A stretch of DNA of 57,467 nt from Snodgrassella sp. CFCC 13594 (lineage in GTDB: Bacteria > Pseudomonadota > Gammaproteobacteria > Burkholderiales > Neisseriaceae). The stretch spans positions 1-57,467 of the forward strand of contig NZ_LQXR01000015.1 in the NCBI RefSeq assembly GCF_001590725.1, in the 5' to 3' direction. The notes beneath the pieces are model-generated. The model saw only the letters and a program-made list of their open reading frames with translations, was not told the DNA's origin and ran no database searches. Made by a program: the position numbers and the translations under genes. This document shows, piece by piece, positions 35,885 to 44,937 of this stretch (position 1 is the stretch's first letter; the number at the start of each line of letters is the position of its first letter).

Positions 35885-36730
35885 ATGAGTGACATGATGA
35901 AACAGGAAACCACCGTGGTCTCCAATCAAGCCGCCTTGAATAGCGTGGCGGTAATGGATCAATGGGGCAATGGCGAGGTTTACAACGAAGACCGCTGGGT
36001 GGAGCGTGCCCGACAGGCGGCGCGCCAGGCTATGGAAGGCATGTTTGAGTTGGGGCGTGCCCTGATTATTCTGAAAGAGCATACAGATCATGGACGATTT
36101 CGTGACATTGCCGAGAGTGAACTGGGGCTACACACCCGTGAAGTAACCAGATTGATGATGGCCACGCGTCGTTTTGCGACACCGCAAATGCAGAAAGCCG
36201 CACCCAAGTTGATGAATTTGGGGAAGTCCAAACTTCTGGAATTGTTGGTTGAAGAAGATGAGGCTGTCGTTGATCTGGCAGATGGCGGTGAATTAAACGG
36301 CCATAGTCTGGACGATGTTGAACGCATGAGTGTGCGTGAGCTACGCCAGGCTCTGCGTGATGCGCGTGATGAAACCGATGCGGCACGCAAAGTTTCGGCA
36401 GAAAAAGACACCAAGATTAATGATTTATCCGAAAAACTGGCTAAGAAACAATCATCTGTAAAAGAGGCCAAGCCCAGCGATGTGGCGGATGAATTGAAAA
36501 TGTCGATGGGTGCCATTCAAGTGGGCATTGAAAGCCAAATTACCCGCCTGATACCGGTTTTTGAACAAATGATGGCACATGCCGAAGCGAATGGGATGGA
36601 TCACAGCCCCGCGATGGTGGGCTGCCTGAATCAAATCATTCGAGATTGTGAAAGCCTGCGTGAGCAATTTGTGTTGCCCCAACAGCCACCTGTTGATGCG
36701 GTTCCTGAATGGTTTAAGGCCACGGAGTAA
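35885..36730 (+). CDS. DUF3102 phage protein
   Basis: 281 residues from the ATG at 35885 (GGGAG 7 bp upstream; ATG 35882 is an alternative). The DUF3102 region is AMEGMFELGRALIILKEHTDHGRFRDIAESELGLHTREVTRLMMATRRF. A coiled coil follows (LRQALRDARDETDAARKVSAEKDTKINDLSEKL). Similar proteins lie just before the transposase in many Mu-like phages; the molecular role is not established. The upstream twin palindrome suggests separate control. Confidence 0.8.
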   Translation: MSDMMKQETTVVSNQAALNSVAVMDQWGNGEVYNEDRWVERARQAARQAMEGMFELGRALIILKEHTDHGRFRDIAESELGLHTREVTRLMMATRRFATPQMQKAAPKLMNLGKSKLLELLVEEDEAVVDLADGGELNGHSLDDVERMSVRELRQALRDARDETDAARKVSAEKDTKINDLSEKLAKKQSSVKEAKPSDVADELKMSMGAIQVGIESQITRLIPVFEQMMAHAEANGMDHSPAMVGCLNQIIRDCESLREQFVLPQQPPVDAVPEWFKATE

Positions 36731-36734
36731 CGCC

Positions 36735-38522
36735 ATGAATAACCCGGCACTGATTGAGCGATTGACTGCCATTGCGCACCACGCGGACACATTGGGGCAT
36801 GGCGTTAAAACACATTATTTAAAACAGCAGGCACAAGGATTGGGTTGGAGTATGGACAAATTGTATCGGCACTTAAAAAAAGTGGCTATTCAGCCGCAGC
36901 GCAAGCGCCGCGCTGATGCCGGTACGTCCACATTGACATTAGAGGAAGCCAAATTAATCAGTGCAGCAGTACTGGAAGGTGCCCGTAAAAACGGCAAGCG
37001 CATTATGACCATAGGCCGAGCAACAGAAATGCTACGGGCGAATGGTTTGATTGATGCCGTGCAGATTGATGAAGATGGGGTTTGTACCCCGCTGTCTGAA
37101 AGCACAATCACCCGTGCGTTAAAAGATTATGGATTGCACCCAGAACAACTGTTGCAGCCTGATCCTGTCACCCGCATGAAATCATTACACCCGAATCACT
37201 GGTGGCAGATCGACCCGAGTATGTGTGTGCTGTATTACTTGCCACGGCACGGCAAGGACACAGGTTTGCGCATTGCTGATGCAGCAGCATTTTATAAAAA
37301 CAAACCAGCCAATCTGGTGAAAGTATTGAATGACCGCGTATGGCGCTATACCGGCACCGACCATGCCAGTGGCACGATATGTGTGCGCTACTATTTTGGC
37401 GGTGAAACCAGCCAAAACCTGTGTGATTTCTTTATTTTTATGATGCAGCCAAAAGCCAATGTGCACACCGACCCGATTCGTGGGGTACCGACAGGCGTGA
37501 TGCTGGACCCGGGTAGTGCCAATACGAGCCATGCTTTTAAAAATCTGTGTAAACAGCTCGGTGTGCGGGTGCAAATCAATACGCCACACAAACCACGCGC
37601 CAAGGGGCAAGTGGAAAAAGCCAACGATATGGTGGAGACCGCATTTGAATCTGGTTTACGCTTTATTGAAATCAACAATATTGACCAGCTTAACGCACTG
37701 AGTCTGCGCTGGATGCAGTATTTCAATGGCACTGAAATACACAGCAGACACAAGATGACGCGTTATCAGGCGTGGAACCGTATTCAAGCCGAGCAGCTGA
37801 TATTGCCACCACCGGCAGACTATTGCCGCGAACTGGCGGTATCTGCACCCAAGGAAGTCAAGGTTACTCCGGATTTAGAAATTCAGTTTTCAGGCAAACG
37901 ATTTTCAGTGCGCGACATTGCTGATGTGATGGTTGGTCAAAAATTAATGGTGGCCAAAAACCCATGGCGGCCTGATGTGGCACAAGTGGCCACTTATGAT
38001 GCAGCCGGAAATGAAATCTGGCAAACGGTTGAGCCGGTTGAGTTTGGCGACTTTGGTTTCCGTGAATCTGCAGTGGTGATGGGCGAAGAATATCGTGCCA
38101 GTGTTGACACGCCCGCCCAGCAACACAAGAAAGAGCTGAACAAGATTGCCATGATGGCTGACACATTGGAAGAAGCCGAAGCCAAACGCAAAACCAGCGC
38201 CTTGCCCTTTGGCGGCAGCATCGACCCATACAAGCATCAGGAAAACACTTTGGCCGAACGCAATATTTTGTATGTCGAAAAACAAGGCCAGCAACTGGAT
38301 TACAACCGTAAAGAAGTGACGGAACAGGTTTTGAGCAAAGTTGAAATTGCCAAACTCTTGAAACCCCGTATTGACGCTGAAGGCGGGAATTGGCCGCAGG
38401 CGGTCAAAACCTTGCAGCTTATGTATCCGGGAGGCGTGGTCGCCAGTGAAGTGGAATCTGTATTTGAGCGCTTGCGCACATCAGGCAGCCTGAAACTACA
38501 CAAAACAGGAACCGCGCTATGA
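36735..38522 (+). CDS. Phage transposase A (DDE, Mu A-like)
   Basis: 595 residues from the ATG at 36735 (GGAG upstream). The N-terminal part has DNA-binding helices. The integrase core has Asp in HWWQIDPSMCVLYY, Asp in GVMLDPGSANTSHAF and Glu in KPRAKGQVEKANDMVE. The rest is a Mu-type C-terminal beta-barrel (FSGKRFSVRDIADVMVGQKL). It joins phage ends to target DNA during integration and replicative transposition. It overlaps gene B by 4 bp. Intact. Confidence 0.93.
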   Translation: MNNPALIERLTAIAHHADTLGHGVKTHYLKQQAQGLGWSMDKLYRHLKKVAIQPQRKRRADAGTSTLTLEEAKLISAAVLEGARKNGKRIMTIGRATEMLRANGLIDAVQIDEDGVCTPLSESTITRALKDYGLHPEQLLQPDPVTRMKSLHPNHWWQIDPSMCVLYYLPRHGKDTGLRIADAAAFYKNKPANLVKVLNDRVWRYTGTDHASGTICVRYYFGGETSQNLCDFFIFMMQPKANVHTDPIRGVPTGVMLDPGSANTSHAFKNLCKQLGVRVQINTPHKPRAKGQVEKANDMVETAFESGLRFIEINNIDQLNALSLRWMQYFNGTEIHSRHKMTRYQAWNRIQAEQLILPPPADYCRELAVSAPKEVKVTPDLEIQFSGKRFSVRDIADVMVGQKLMVAKNPWRPDVAQVATYDAAGNEIWQTVEPVEFGDFGFRESAVVMGEEYRASVDTPAQQHKKELNKIAMMADTLEEAEAKRKTSALPFGGSIDPYKHQENTLAERNILYVEKQGQQLDYNRKEVTEQVLSKVEIAKLLKPRIDAEGGNWPQAVKTLQLMYPGGVVASEVESVFERLRTSGSLKLHKTGTAL

Positions 38523-39667
38523 ACATCAAAACCACTTTAAAGCAGCTGGGCAAGTCGTATGCGGTGGTGGCCGGTGCGGTGGGTGTGTCACCGGCTGTTA
38601 TTAGCCAGATTGCCAATCATGGTATTTGGCCAAAGCGAAGACCAGATGCATTACACGAAGCATTAAAACAGTTTTTTGTTGATAGTGGTACGGGCATTCC
38701 GAGTGACCTCTCACAGACCCCAGAAGCCGTACCAGCCCTGACTCAAGAAAGCGAGGACGACACTATGTTACTCAGAAAGACCGCATTAACACAAGCAACC
38801 AAAATGGCATTTGGCCTGCCACGTGATCCATTCAGCGAAGAAATCAGCAGTGCTGAAGATGTATTCACCAGCCCAGACATCAAGTATGTGCGCGAAGCCA
38901 TGTTTCAGACAGCAGCGCACGGAGGATTTATCGCGGTGGTGGGCGAATCTGGGGCTGGTAAATCAACCTTGCGTGAAGACCTGCAGGATCGGATTGCACG
39001 CGAAGGCCGCCAAATCATCATGATTGAACCCTACGTGCTGGCCATGGAAGAAAACGACATCAAGGGTAAAACCATGAAATCAGTGCACATCGCAGAAGCC
39101 ATCTTGGACGCTGTGGCACCCGGCACCAACCCGAAACGCAGCCCAGAAGCCCGGTTTCGCCAAGTGCATAAAGCACTGCAAGAAAGTGCGAAAGCCGGGA
39201 ACAAACATGTGCTGGTTATTGAAGAAGCCCACGGCATGCCACTGCCCACATTGAAACATCTGAAGCGGTTCTTTGAGTTGAAACAGGGTTTTGAACGCCT
39301 CCTCGGCATCATCCTGATTGGTCAGACAGAACTGGCCAATAAGCTGTCTGAAAGCAATCCCAATGTGCGCGAAGTGGTACAGCGCTGCGAAGTCGTTACC
39401 CTGCAGCCACTCACTGACGGCAAGCTGGAGCAATACCTGAAGTTTAAATTTGAGCGCATGGGCAAGAAGCATACCGAGGTGATTACCGATGATGGCATGT
39501 TGGCCATCGCCGAGCGATTACAGCACCGTGCCCGCACCCAGCGTGGTACAGAGACAACCAGTCTGTTGTATCCGCTGGCCGTCAATAATCTGGTCAGCGC
39601 TGCCATGAATCAGGCAGCTGAACTCGGGTTTGAAGTGGTGGATGCCGATGTGATTAAGGGGGTGTGA
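38519..39667 (+). CDS. Transposition target-capture ATPase (Mu B-like)
   Basis: 382 residues. An N-terminal helix-turn-helix (SYAVVAGAVGVSPAVISQIAN) is followed by an AAA+ domain with Walker A VVGESGAGKSTLREDL (about residue 142) and Walker B KHVLVIEEAHGMP, then TELANKLSESNPNVREVVQRCE. It binds target DNA and activates transposase A. Four-base overlap with A. Intact. Confidence 0.92.
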   Translation: MNIKTTLKQLGKSYAVVAGAVGVSPAVISQIANHGIWPKRRPDALHEALKQFFVDSGTGIPSDLSQTPEAVPALTQESEDDTMLLRKTALTQATKMAFGLPRDPFSEEISSAEDVFTSPDIKYVREAMFQTAAHGGFIAVVGESGAGKSTLREDLQDRIAREGRQIIMIEPYVLAMEENDIKGKTMKSVHIAEAILDAVAPGTNPKRSPEARFRQVHKALQESAKAGNKHVLVIEEAHGMPLPTLKHLKRFFELKQGFERLLGIILIGQTELANKLSESNPNVREVVQRCEVVTLQPLTDGKLEQYLKFKFERMGKKHTEVITDDGMLAIAERLQHRARTQRGTETTSLLYPLAVNNLVSAAMNQAAELGFEVVDADVIKGV

Positions 39668-39668
39668 C

Positions 39669-39905
39669 ATGCGCACTTGGTTAATGGATTTTATACGGCG
39701 CTTATTGATTTGTTGTGCTGTGTTTATGGCCGTTGCTGTGTTGTTTCCAGCCGTCGAGCACCATAACCCGCCACGGCAGCCCTCGCAGCAGGAAGCACAC
39801 CAAGACGCGGTAGAGGCAGACCGCGAATGGCGGCAAGTGTATGGTCGGATGAGTGACCAAGACAAAATGACCGGTGTGGTATTTGAGCCCGTGGATGGAG
39901 AGTGA
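39669..39905 (+). CDS. Small membrane protein
   Basis: 78 residues. One N-terminal membrane helix (FIRRLLICCAVFMAVAVLFPAV) and a polar, acidic tail. Lies one base after gene B in the early operon. No family recognised. Confidence 0.6.
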   Translation: MRTWLMDFIRRLLICCAVFMAVAVLFPAVEHHNPPRQPSQQEAHQDAVEADREWRQVYGRMSDQDKMTGVVFEPVDGE

Positions 39906-39906
39906 C

Positions 39907-40407
39907 ATGAAGATACGCTGTCCTGCTTGCGGCGCGACCATGAGTCTTGATGTCTTGATTGCCCATGATGATGCTCGAGCCTTGATTGTTGGCCTCACGG
40001 TATTGTCTGACGATCTTGCCAAATCGGCGCTGCGTTATTTGACGCTGTTTCGCCCCGCCAGCCGCGATTTGTCTTTTGACCGAGTAGCTAAATTACTCAA
40101 TCAGCTGCTGCCGGATATCCAAACCGAACAAATTGAGCGCAATCGGCACACTTATCCTGCGCCACGCGTTGCTTGGATCTGGGCTTTTGGGCGCTGCATT
40201 GAAGCCCGCGATGCAGGGAAATTAACACCGCCTCTGACAACACACGGCTTTTTGTATGAAACCCTGACGTTTTGGAAGCCAGATTACACACCCGTTTCAA
40301 GCACTTCTGTACCCCAATCGGCACTTATGCCAGCGCCTTCTAGTAAGTTGCGCCATGGAGTAGCCGCGCTGGCGGGGTGGGCACAACAGGGAGGACAGGA
40401 TGAGTAG
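39907..40407 (+). CDS. Early phage protein with N-terminal CxxC motif
   Basis: 166 residues from the ATG at 39907 (GGAG upstream). It begins MKIRCPACGATMSLD, half of a zinc ribbon; the matching second CxxC is not present, so metal binding is uncertain. The remainder is helical (LAKSALRYLTLFRPASRDLSFDRVAKLLNQLLPDI). Similar short early proteins occur between the B gene and gemA in Mu-like phages. Function unknown. Confidence 0.65.
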   Translation: MKIRCPACGATMSLDVLIAHDDARALIVGLTVLSDDLAKSALRYLTLFRPASRDLSFDRVAKLLNQLLPDIQTEQIERNRHTYPAPRVAWIWAFGRCIEARDAGKLTPPLTTHGFLYETLTFWKPDYTPVSSTSVPQSALMPAPSSKLRHGVAALAGWAQQGGQDE

Positions 40408-40774
40408 TTTTTTGCGCCCACTAATTGCCCAAGGACTGGCCAAATTGTCTGTATTGAATTTGCCCAGCCGCCCGGCTGCCGTGGATTTGGTCGCCGTTGC
40501 CGATGTTTGGATGGAATCGCTGCTGCGCTATCGCCAAGACTGGCGCGCGGACTTGGATGCGAAGCGCATTGAACAGGCTTTTTGCTATTTGATTGACCAC
40601 GCCGAGCAATGGCCAAATCCCCGCGATTTAATCCGGGCTATGGCACCACGGCCACAACCGATGCAGAAGCAACTACCCACCCCGCCAGTTTCACCGGAAA
40701 AGGTTGAAGCAAACCGCCGACAACTCGCCGCCATACTTAAACAATTAAGCAACAAAATGGAGATACCCAAATGA
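40400..40774 (+). CDS. Hypothetical early phage protein
   Basis: 124 residues, overlapping both neighbours by 4 to 8 bp, which supports translation. Helical N-terminus (SFLRPLIAQGLAKLSVLNLPSRPAAVDLVAVADVWMESLLRY), Pro-rich linker (PRPQPMQKQLPTPPVSPE), helical end. Not recognised. Confidence 0.6.
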   Translation: MSSFLRPLIAQGLAKLSVLNLPSRPAAVDLVAVADVWMESLLRYRQDWRADLDAKRIEQAFCYLIDHAEQWPNPRDLIRAMAPRPQPMQKQLPTPPVSPEKVEANRRQLAAILKQLSNKMEIPK

Positions 40775-41382
40775 ATCAAATTGACATGAACCAATATCGC
40801 AAAGACGCCAAAGGCAATTTGGTGCCGATAGACAATATTCGCCCCATTGACATGATGCGTGACGAGTTAGTGCAAGAGATTGTGGGACGTGCTCAGGCTT
40901 GTGCCGATAATCTGGCCGAATTCAAACGCAGCGCCATGGATGACATTGCTGCGTTTGTTCAGCTTTCAGCCGACCGCTATGACGTCAAAGTGGGTGGCCG
41001 TAAAGGCAATATCACACTGCACAGCTTTGATGGCAACTACCGCCTACAGCTCGCGGTACAAGATACTTTATCTTTTGATGAAGGTCTTCAAGCAGCCAAA
41101 CAGCTGATTGACGAATGCATTGACGAGTGGACGGTGGGCAGTCGCAGCGAAGTTCGCGCTTTGATTAATGCGGCTTTTGATACCGACAAAGAAGGCAACA
41201 TCAGCACCGCTCGGGTGCTCGGTCTTCGTCGCTTGCAAATCAACGATGCAAAATGGCAAAAGGCCATGGATGCTTTGAGTGACAGCTTGCAAGTGGTGAC
41301 CAGCAAATCTTTTGTACGTGTGTATCGCAGGCTGGAAAACGAAGAATACCAACTGTTGAATTTGGATATTGCCAAAATTTGA
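40771..41382 (+). CDS. DUF3164 phage protein
   Basis: 203 residues matching the DUF3164 pattern: KDAKGNLVPIDNIRPIDMMRDELVQEIV, GGRKGNITLHSFDGNYRLQLAVQDTLSFDEGLQAAKQLIDECI, and VLGLRRLQINDAKWQKAMDALSDSLQVVTSKSFVRVYRR. Common in the early region of Mu-like phages; function unknown. Four-base overlap with the gene before. Confidence 0.85.
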   Translation: MNQIDMNQYRKDAKGNLVPIDNIRPIDMMRDELVQEIVGRAQACADNLAEFKRSAMDDIAAFVQLSADRYDVKVGGRKGNITLHSFDGNYRLQLAVQDTLSFDEGLQAAKQLIDECIDEWTVGSRSEVRALINAAFDTDKEGNISTARVLGLRRLQINDAKWQKAMDALSDSLQVVTSKSFVRVYRRLENEEYQLLNLDIAKI

Positions 41383-41438
41383 TGAAAATCCATCATCCGC
41401 GCGGCACGGTTTGCCGTTTCACTTTACCAGGAGTTTTT

Positions 41439-41711
41439 ATGAACAAATCTGAATTAATCCAAGCCATGGCCACCGAAGCGGAACTGACCAAAGCTCAAGC
41501 CAGTGCTGCTGTTGATGCTTTTGAAGTGGTTATCACCCGCGCATTGTCTGAGGGCACGAGCGTGGCCTTGGTGGGCTTTGGCACCTTTTCGATTGGCGAA
41601 CGGCAAGCGCGCACGGGTCGCAATCCTAAAACGGGTGAAGAGCTGAAAATTCCAGCAGCTCGCGTGCCTAAATTCAAAGCCGGTAAAACACTAAAAGATG
41701 CTGTGCAATAA
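41439..41711 (+). CDS. HU-family DNA-binding protein
   Basis: 90 residues from the ATG at 41439 (AGGAG upstream). MNKSELIQAMATEAELTKAQASAAVDAFEVVITRALSEGTSVALVGFGTFSIGERQARTGRNPKTGEELKIPAARVPKFKAGKTLKDAV is a full HU fold with the GRNPKTGE arm and Pro tip. Phage-encoded HU may assist transpososome assembly, as host HU does for Mu (inference). Confidence 0.93.
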   Translation: MNKSELIQAMATEAELTKAQASAAVDAFEVVITRALSEGTSVALVGFGTFSIGERQARTGRNPKTGEELKIPAARVPKFKAGKTLKDAVQ

Positions 41712-41724
41712 GTGAACGTTAATC

Positions 41725-41749
41725 CATGCCTGTGCCGTGCGCAGGCATG
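41725..41749. promoter_or_regulatory. Hairpin between the HU gene and gemA
   Basis: CATGCCTG and CAGGCATG, 9-base loop, no T-run. It may mark the start or processing point of the gemA-mor transcript. Confidence 0.35.
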
Positions 41750-41781
41750 TGTGAACGATTACGGTTATTAAGGAGACCATC

Positions 41782-42237
41782 ATGACGTTAAATACCGCAT
41801 CCCAGAAAGCCAAGCTGGTGCGTTTGCTGCATGTGGCCAAAACACAGTTGATGATGTCTGATGCCGAATACCGTGCACAGTTAGCCACAGTAAGCAATGG
41901 CAAAACCAGTAGCAAAGCCTTATCGGTACCCGAGCTTGAAGATGCTTTGCGCAGCATGAAAGCGCGCGGTTTTGTGGTGACGATCAATCGCAAGCAGTCC
42001 AAACCAGATTTGCCCATTTATGATGACCATGGTCAAACCAAAATGATACGGGGGCTGTGGCTTGAGTTGCACCAGATTGGTGCGGTACGAGATCCTTCCG
42101 AGCGGGCACTGGCCAATTTTGTGAAGCGCATGACGGGTGTTGCGCACCCCCGTTTTTTGAGTACGGATCATGCGAGCGTAGTGATTGAACAGCTTAAAAA
42201 ATGGTTGCAACGCGTGGGAGACAAAGATGGCCGATGA
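41782..42237 (+). CDS. gemA: GemA-like regulatory protein (Mu gp16 family)
   Basis: 151 residues; AAGGAG precedes the ATG. The DUF1018/GemA pattern is AKLVRLLHVAKTQLMMSDAEYRAQLATV, SSKALSVPELEDALRSMKARGFV, MIRGLWLELHQIGAVRDPSERALANFVKRMTGVAHPRFLS. In Mu, GemA modulates host gene expression and DNA relaxation. It precedes and overlaps mor, as in Mu. Confidence 0.88.
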   Translation: MTLNTASQKAKLVRLLHVAKTQLMMSDAEYRAQLATVSNGKTSSKALSVPELEDALRSMKARGFVVTINRKQSKPDLPIYDDHGQTKMIRGLWLELHQIGAVRDPSERALANFVKRMTGVAHPRFLSTDHASVVIEQLKKWLQRVGDKDGR

Positions 42238-42568
42238 ACGCATCCCCGAGCTGGTTGCCGATTTAGAAGACCAACTGGTCGCCTGCTTAACCAGAGAAGC
42301 AACTATTGATCATGCCCAAGCGGTGATGATTGCCAAGAAAGCGGCTCGGCGGGTGACCGACAATTGGGGCGGGCAGCTGATTTATATCCCGAAAAACCAC
42401 AACGGCCAGCTCTCTGAGCGCGATATTAAAATCTGGAAAGAGTTCAATGGGAAAAACCATGTGGCCTTGTCCAGAAAATACAATCTAACTGTGCAACAGA
42501 TTTACAGCATCCTGCGTGGTGTCGGTGAGCGAGAACGAGCCAAAAACCAGCCGGATTTATTCGGGTAA
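42227..42568 (+). CDS. mor: Mor-type middle/late transcription activator
   Basis: 113 residues from the ATG at 42227 (GGGAG upstream). Dimerisation and DNA-binding regions of the Mor/C family: IDHAQAVMIAKKAARRVTDNWGGQLIYIPK and the helix-turn-helix LSERDIKIWKEFNGKNHVALSRKYNLTVQQIYSILR. In Mu, Mor activates the middle promoter by binding a dyad just upstream of -35 and contacting RNA polymerase, and the related C protein activates four late promoters. No separate C gene is visible, so this protein may drive the four palindrome-marked late promoters directly. Confidence 0.92.
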   Translation: MADERIPELVADLEDQLVACLTREATIDHAQAVMIAKKAARRVTDNWGGQLIYIPKNHNGQLSERDIKIWKEFNGKNHVALSRKYNLTVQQIYSILRGVGERERAKNQPDLFG

Positions 42569-42582
42569 GCACGAAGTAAATC

Positions 42583-42619
42583 AAAACCGCATTTATAAAC
42601 GTTTATAAATGCGGTTTTT
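42583..42619 (+). terminator. Terminator of the early operon, after mor
   Basis: A perfect 36-bp inverted repeat (arms 42583-42600 and 42601-42618; half-site AAAACCGCATTTATAAAC) ending in T5. It separates early from late transcription. Confidence 0.9.
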
Positions 42620-42733
42620 CGTTGTTTCTCGGTTAGGTGGTGCCATTGCACCAACTGAAACATAAAATGGATTGTGGCGGCGCTATGGCGCTATTGGCAC
42701 AAATATCATGATTTGATTCGCGTCCCTGTGTTT

Positions 42734-42751
42734 TTTTAAAGCGCTTTAAAA
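42734..42751. promoter_or_regulatory. Late-operon palindrome, copy 2 (protease/capsid operon)
   Basis: TTTTAAAGCGCTTTAAAA, 55 bp before the protease ATG and behind the early terminator. A TATAGC -10-like element lies about 24 nt downstream. Confidence 0.8.
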
Positions 42752-42780
42752 GATTTGATTATACCCACGTAGCAATATAG

Positions 42781-42806
42781 CCCCATCGTTTGATGGGGTA
42801 TTTTTT
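42781..42806 (+). terminator. Hairpin with T-run before the protease gene (late module 2)
   Basis: CCCCATC (42781-42787) and GATGGGG (42792-42798), loop GTTT, then T6 (42801-42806) touching the ATG at 42807. It lies 29 nt behind palindrome copy 2. Confidence 0.7.
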
Positions 42807-43945
42807 ATGTCTTTTGAAATCTTTCGCGCCGGGCGTCGCACCACCAGCAAGGGGCAAACGCTGGATTTTAGCGATGCTGATATTGCGGCAGCTGCAGCAG
42901 CGTATGACCCGGCAGCTCATGAAGCACCGATTGTGATTGGGCATCCCGGCGATACAGCCCCTGCTTACGGTTGGATTAAGCATCTTGCGGCTGATGGCGG
43001 CAGCCTGAAAGCCGAGTTCAAAGAAGTAGACAACGGCTTTGCTCAGTTGGTGCGCGATGGTCGCTATAAAAAAGTTTCAGCTTCATTTTACCCACCCGAT
43101 CATCCGGCCAACCCAAAGCCAGGCGTGTGGTATCTACGCCACCTTGGTTTTTTGGGTGCGCAGCCGCCGGCAATCAAGGGCTTAGATGCGATTGCTTTTG
43201 CTGAAAACGATGGCTGTGTGGAGTTCAGTGAACTGGCTTTCGATTACAGCGCCGGTATTTTTCGCCGCTTGCGTGATTGGTTTATTGGCAAATTTGGCGT
43301 CGATGAAGCCGACAAAATCATTCCCGATTACATGATTGAAAGCATCCAAGAAGTATCCCGTTATCAAGACACGCCTGCTGAGCAGGCAGCATTTTCCGAA
43401 CCCCCTTTTACCACCCATGAAAACCATGAAACCTCCAAGGAGATTGTTATGCCGACCGAAGAACAACTGGCAGCCGAAAAGGCTGCGCGTGAAAAAGCCG
43501 AGGCCGAGCTGCCCAAGCCAAGGCGGAGCTGAAGCGATTACAAGATGAACAGGAACAAAGCCTGCGCACCGCTTCACACGATGCCAATGCCAATTTTGCC
43601 GAAGCTTTGGCTAAAGAAGGCAAATTAAAGCCAGCGGATAAAGCACTGGTTGTGCAAGTGCTGGATTTTGCTGAACACCCTCAGCATACCACCGCTGACT
43701 TTGGCGAAGCGGGTTCAGCAAAGCCGCTGGCACAGGCCATGCGCGATTTTTTGACTGCCCTGCCGCAGGTAATGGATTTTGCCGAAATGGCTACCGCCGA
43801 CAAGGCCGGTGCAAAACCTGCCGCCGGGTTGGCGGATTTTGCGGAAGCTAACCCGGATGCACTAAGCCATCATCAGCGTGCGTTGGCTTTATCTAAAAAA
43901 GAAGGCATCGGCTATGAAGAAGCTGCTCGCCTCACTGTTCAATAA
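42807..43945 (+). CDS. Head maturation protease / scaffold (Mu gpI-like), frameshifted
   Basis: About 379 residues if repaired. The N-terminal Mu I-protease pattern is EIFRAGRRTTSKGQTLDFSDADIAAAAAAYDP, APIVIGHPGDTAPAYGWIK, YKKVSASFYPP, WYLRHLGFLGAQPPAIKGL. The first frame ends at a TGA at 43530-43532. One base appears lost near 43511 in the coiled-coil part, since the other frame reads AQAKAELKRLQDEQEQSLRTASH and continues to a natural end at 43945. The C-terminal half is the scaffold, which also has its own internal start. Confidence 0.85.
43449..43945 (+). CDS. Nested scaffold start inside the protease gene (Mu Z-like)
   Basis: A strong ribosome site AAGGAG (43437-43442) precedes an in-frame ATG at 43449 inside the protease gene, at the start of the coiled-coil scaffold (MPTEEQLAAEKAAREKAEAEL). 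In Mu and lambda the scaffold is made from such an internal start in the protease frame. The product shares the frameshift near 43511 with the long form. Confidence 0.65.
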
Positions 43946-43960
43946 GAAAGGAAATAAAGC

Positions 43961-44887
43961 ATGAGTGCTCATTTGAAGAATTTACGCCAGGTTGATCCGG
44001 TACTCACTCAATTGGCTCAGGGCTTTCGCCAAGCTGGTTTGATTGCAGAAAAAATTATGCCGGTGGTACCTGTTGATAAAGAAGGCGTCAAGGTACCGGT
44101 GTTTGGCAAAGGCTCTGTGCTGAGCTATGAAACCGAACGCGCACCGGGTGCTGATAGCAACGTCATCACGCTTGATCAAGCCAGCTATTTGCCCATTGTG
44201 CTGGACGAACACGATTTGTCAGCGCCGGTTGATTATCGTGAACAAGCCGAATCCTTGTTTGATGAACAAGCCAAGGCGACTCGCCGGGTGACTGCGGGTG
44301 TGCAGTTGCGGCAGGAAATCGAAACCGCCGCCCTGGTACAGAAAAGCTCAGTGTATGCAGCGGGTTTGACCAGCGACCTCTCAGCTAAACAATGGAGTGA
44401 TGACGCCAATGATCCTGTGGCCGATGTTAAAGCAGCCAAGGCTGAGGTGCGCAAAGCCTGTGGTCAAGAACCGAACGTATTGGTTTTGGGTGCTGCGGTT
44501 ATGGATTGCCTTGTTCTCCACCCCGCATTGAAAGCTTATTTGTCTGGCACCGAACGTAAGATTTTGACCGAAGAAATTCTGCGGAATCTGTTTGGGGTGG
44601 ATGAAATCATCGTTGGCAAAGCGGTGGCCGCTGCGTCTACAGGTAAACCCGTGGAAGACGTGTGGGGCAAATTCGCTTCCTTGATTGTTCGGCCAACAGT
44701 GATTGAATCGGGTAACGACGAGGGTATTCAGTCGTTTGGTTATACCTTCCGCCGTCGCGGCATGCCGATTATGGATCGTTACGATGGTGTTGGCGGGAAG
44801 ATTGAATATGCCCGCTATACCGACATCCGTAAACCGGCTGTGGTGGGCGGCACCTGCGGCTATTTGTTCAAAAACGCCATTGCTTAA
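43961..44887 (+). CDS. Major capsid protein
   Basis: 308 residues, intact; AAAGGAAA upstream. Pattern LAQGFRQAGLIAEKIMPVVPVDKEGVKVPVFGKG, LPIVLDEHDLSAPVDYREQAESLFDEQAKATRRVTAGVQLRQEIETA, SFGYTFRRRGMPIMDRYDG is that of major capsid proteins in several Mu-like prophages. Follows protease/scaffold directly. A paired uptake sequence lies in the gap to the next gene. Confidence 0.88.
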   Translation: MSAHLKNLRQVDPVLTQLAQGFRQAGLIAEKIMPVVPVDKEGVKVPVFGKGSVLSYETERAPGADSNVITLDQASYLPIVLDEHDLSAPVDYREQAESLFDEQAKATRRVTAGVQLRQEIETAALVQKSSVYAAGLTSDLSAKQWSDDANDPVADVKAAKAEVRKACGQEPNVLVLGAAVMDCLVLHPALKAYLSGTERKILTEEILRNLFGVDEIIVGKAVAAASTGKPVEDVWGKFASLIVRPTVIESGNDEGIQSFGYTFRRRGMPIMDRYDGVGGKIEYARYTDIRKPAVVGGTCGYLFKNAIA

Positions 44888-44893
44888 TTAACC

Positions 44894-44920
44894 AGGCTGC
44901 CTGAACCGTTTCAGGCAGCC
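44894..44920. repeat. Uptake-sequence pair between capsid and decoration genes
   Basis: A full AGGCTGCCTGAA (44894-44905) faces TTCAGGCAGCC (44910-44920), making an 11-bp stem with a 4-base loop and no T-run. It may act as a message stabiliser behind the highly expressed capsid gene. Confidence 0.7.
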
Positions 44921-44937
44921 AATCGAAAGGATGAATC

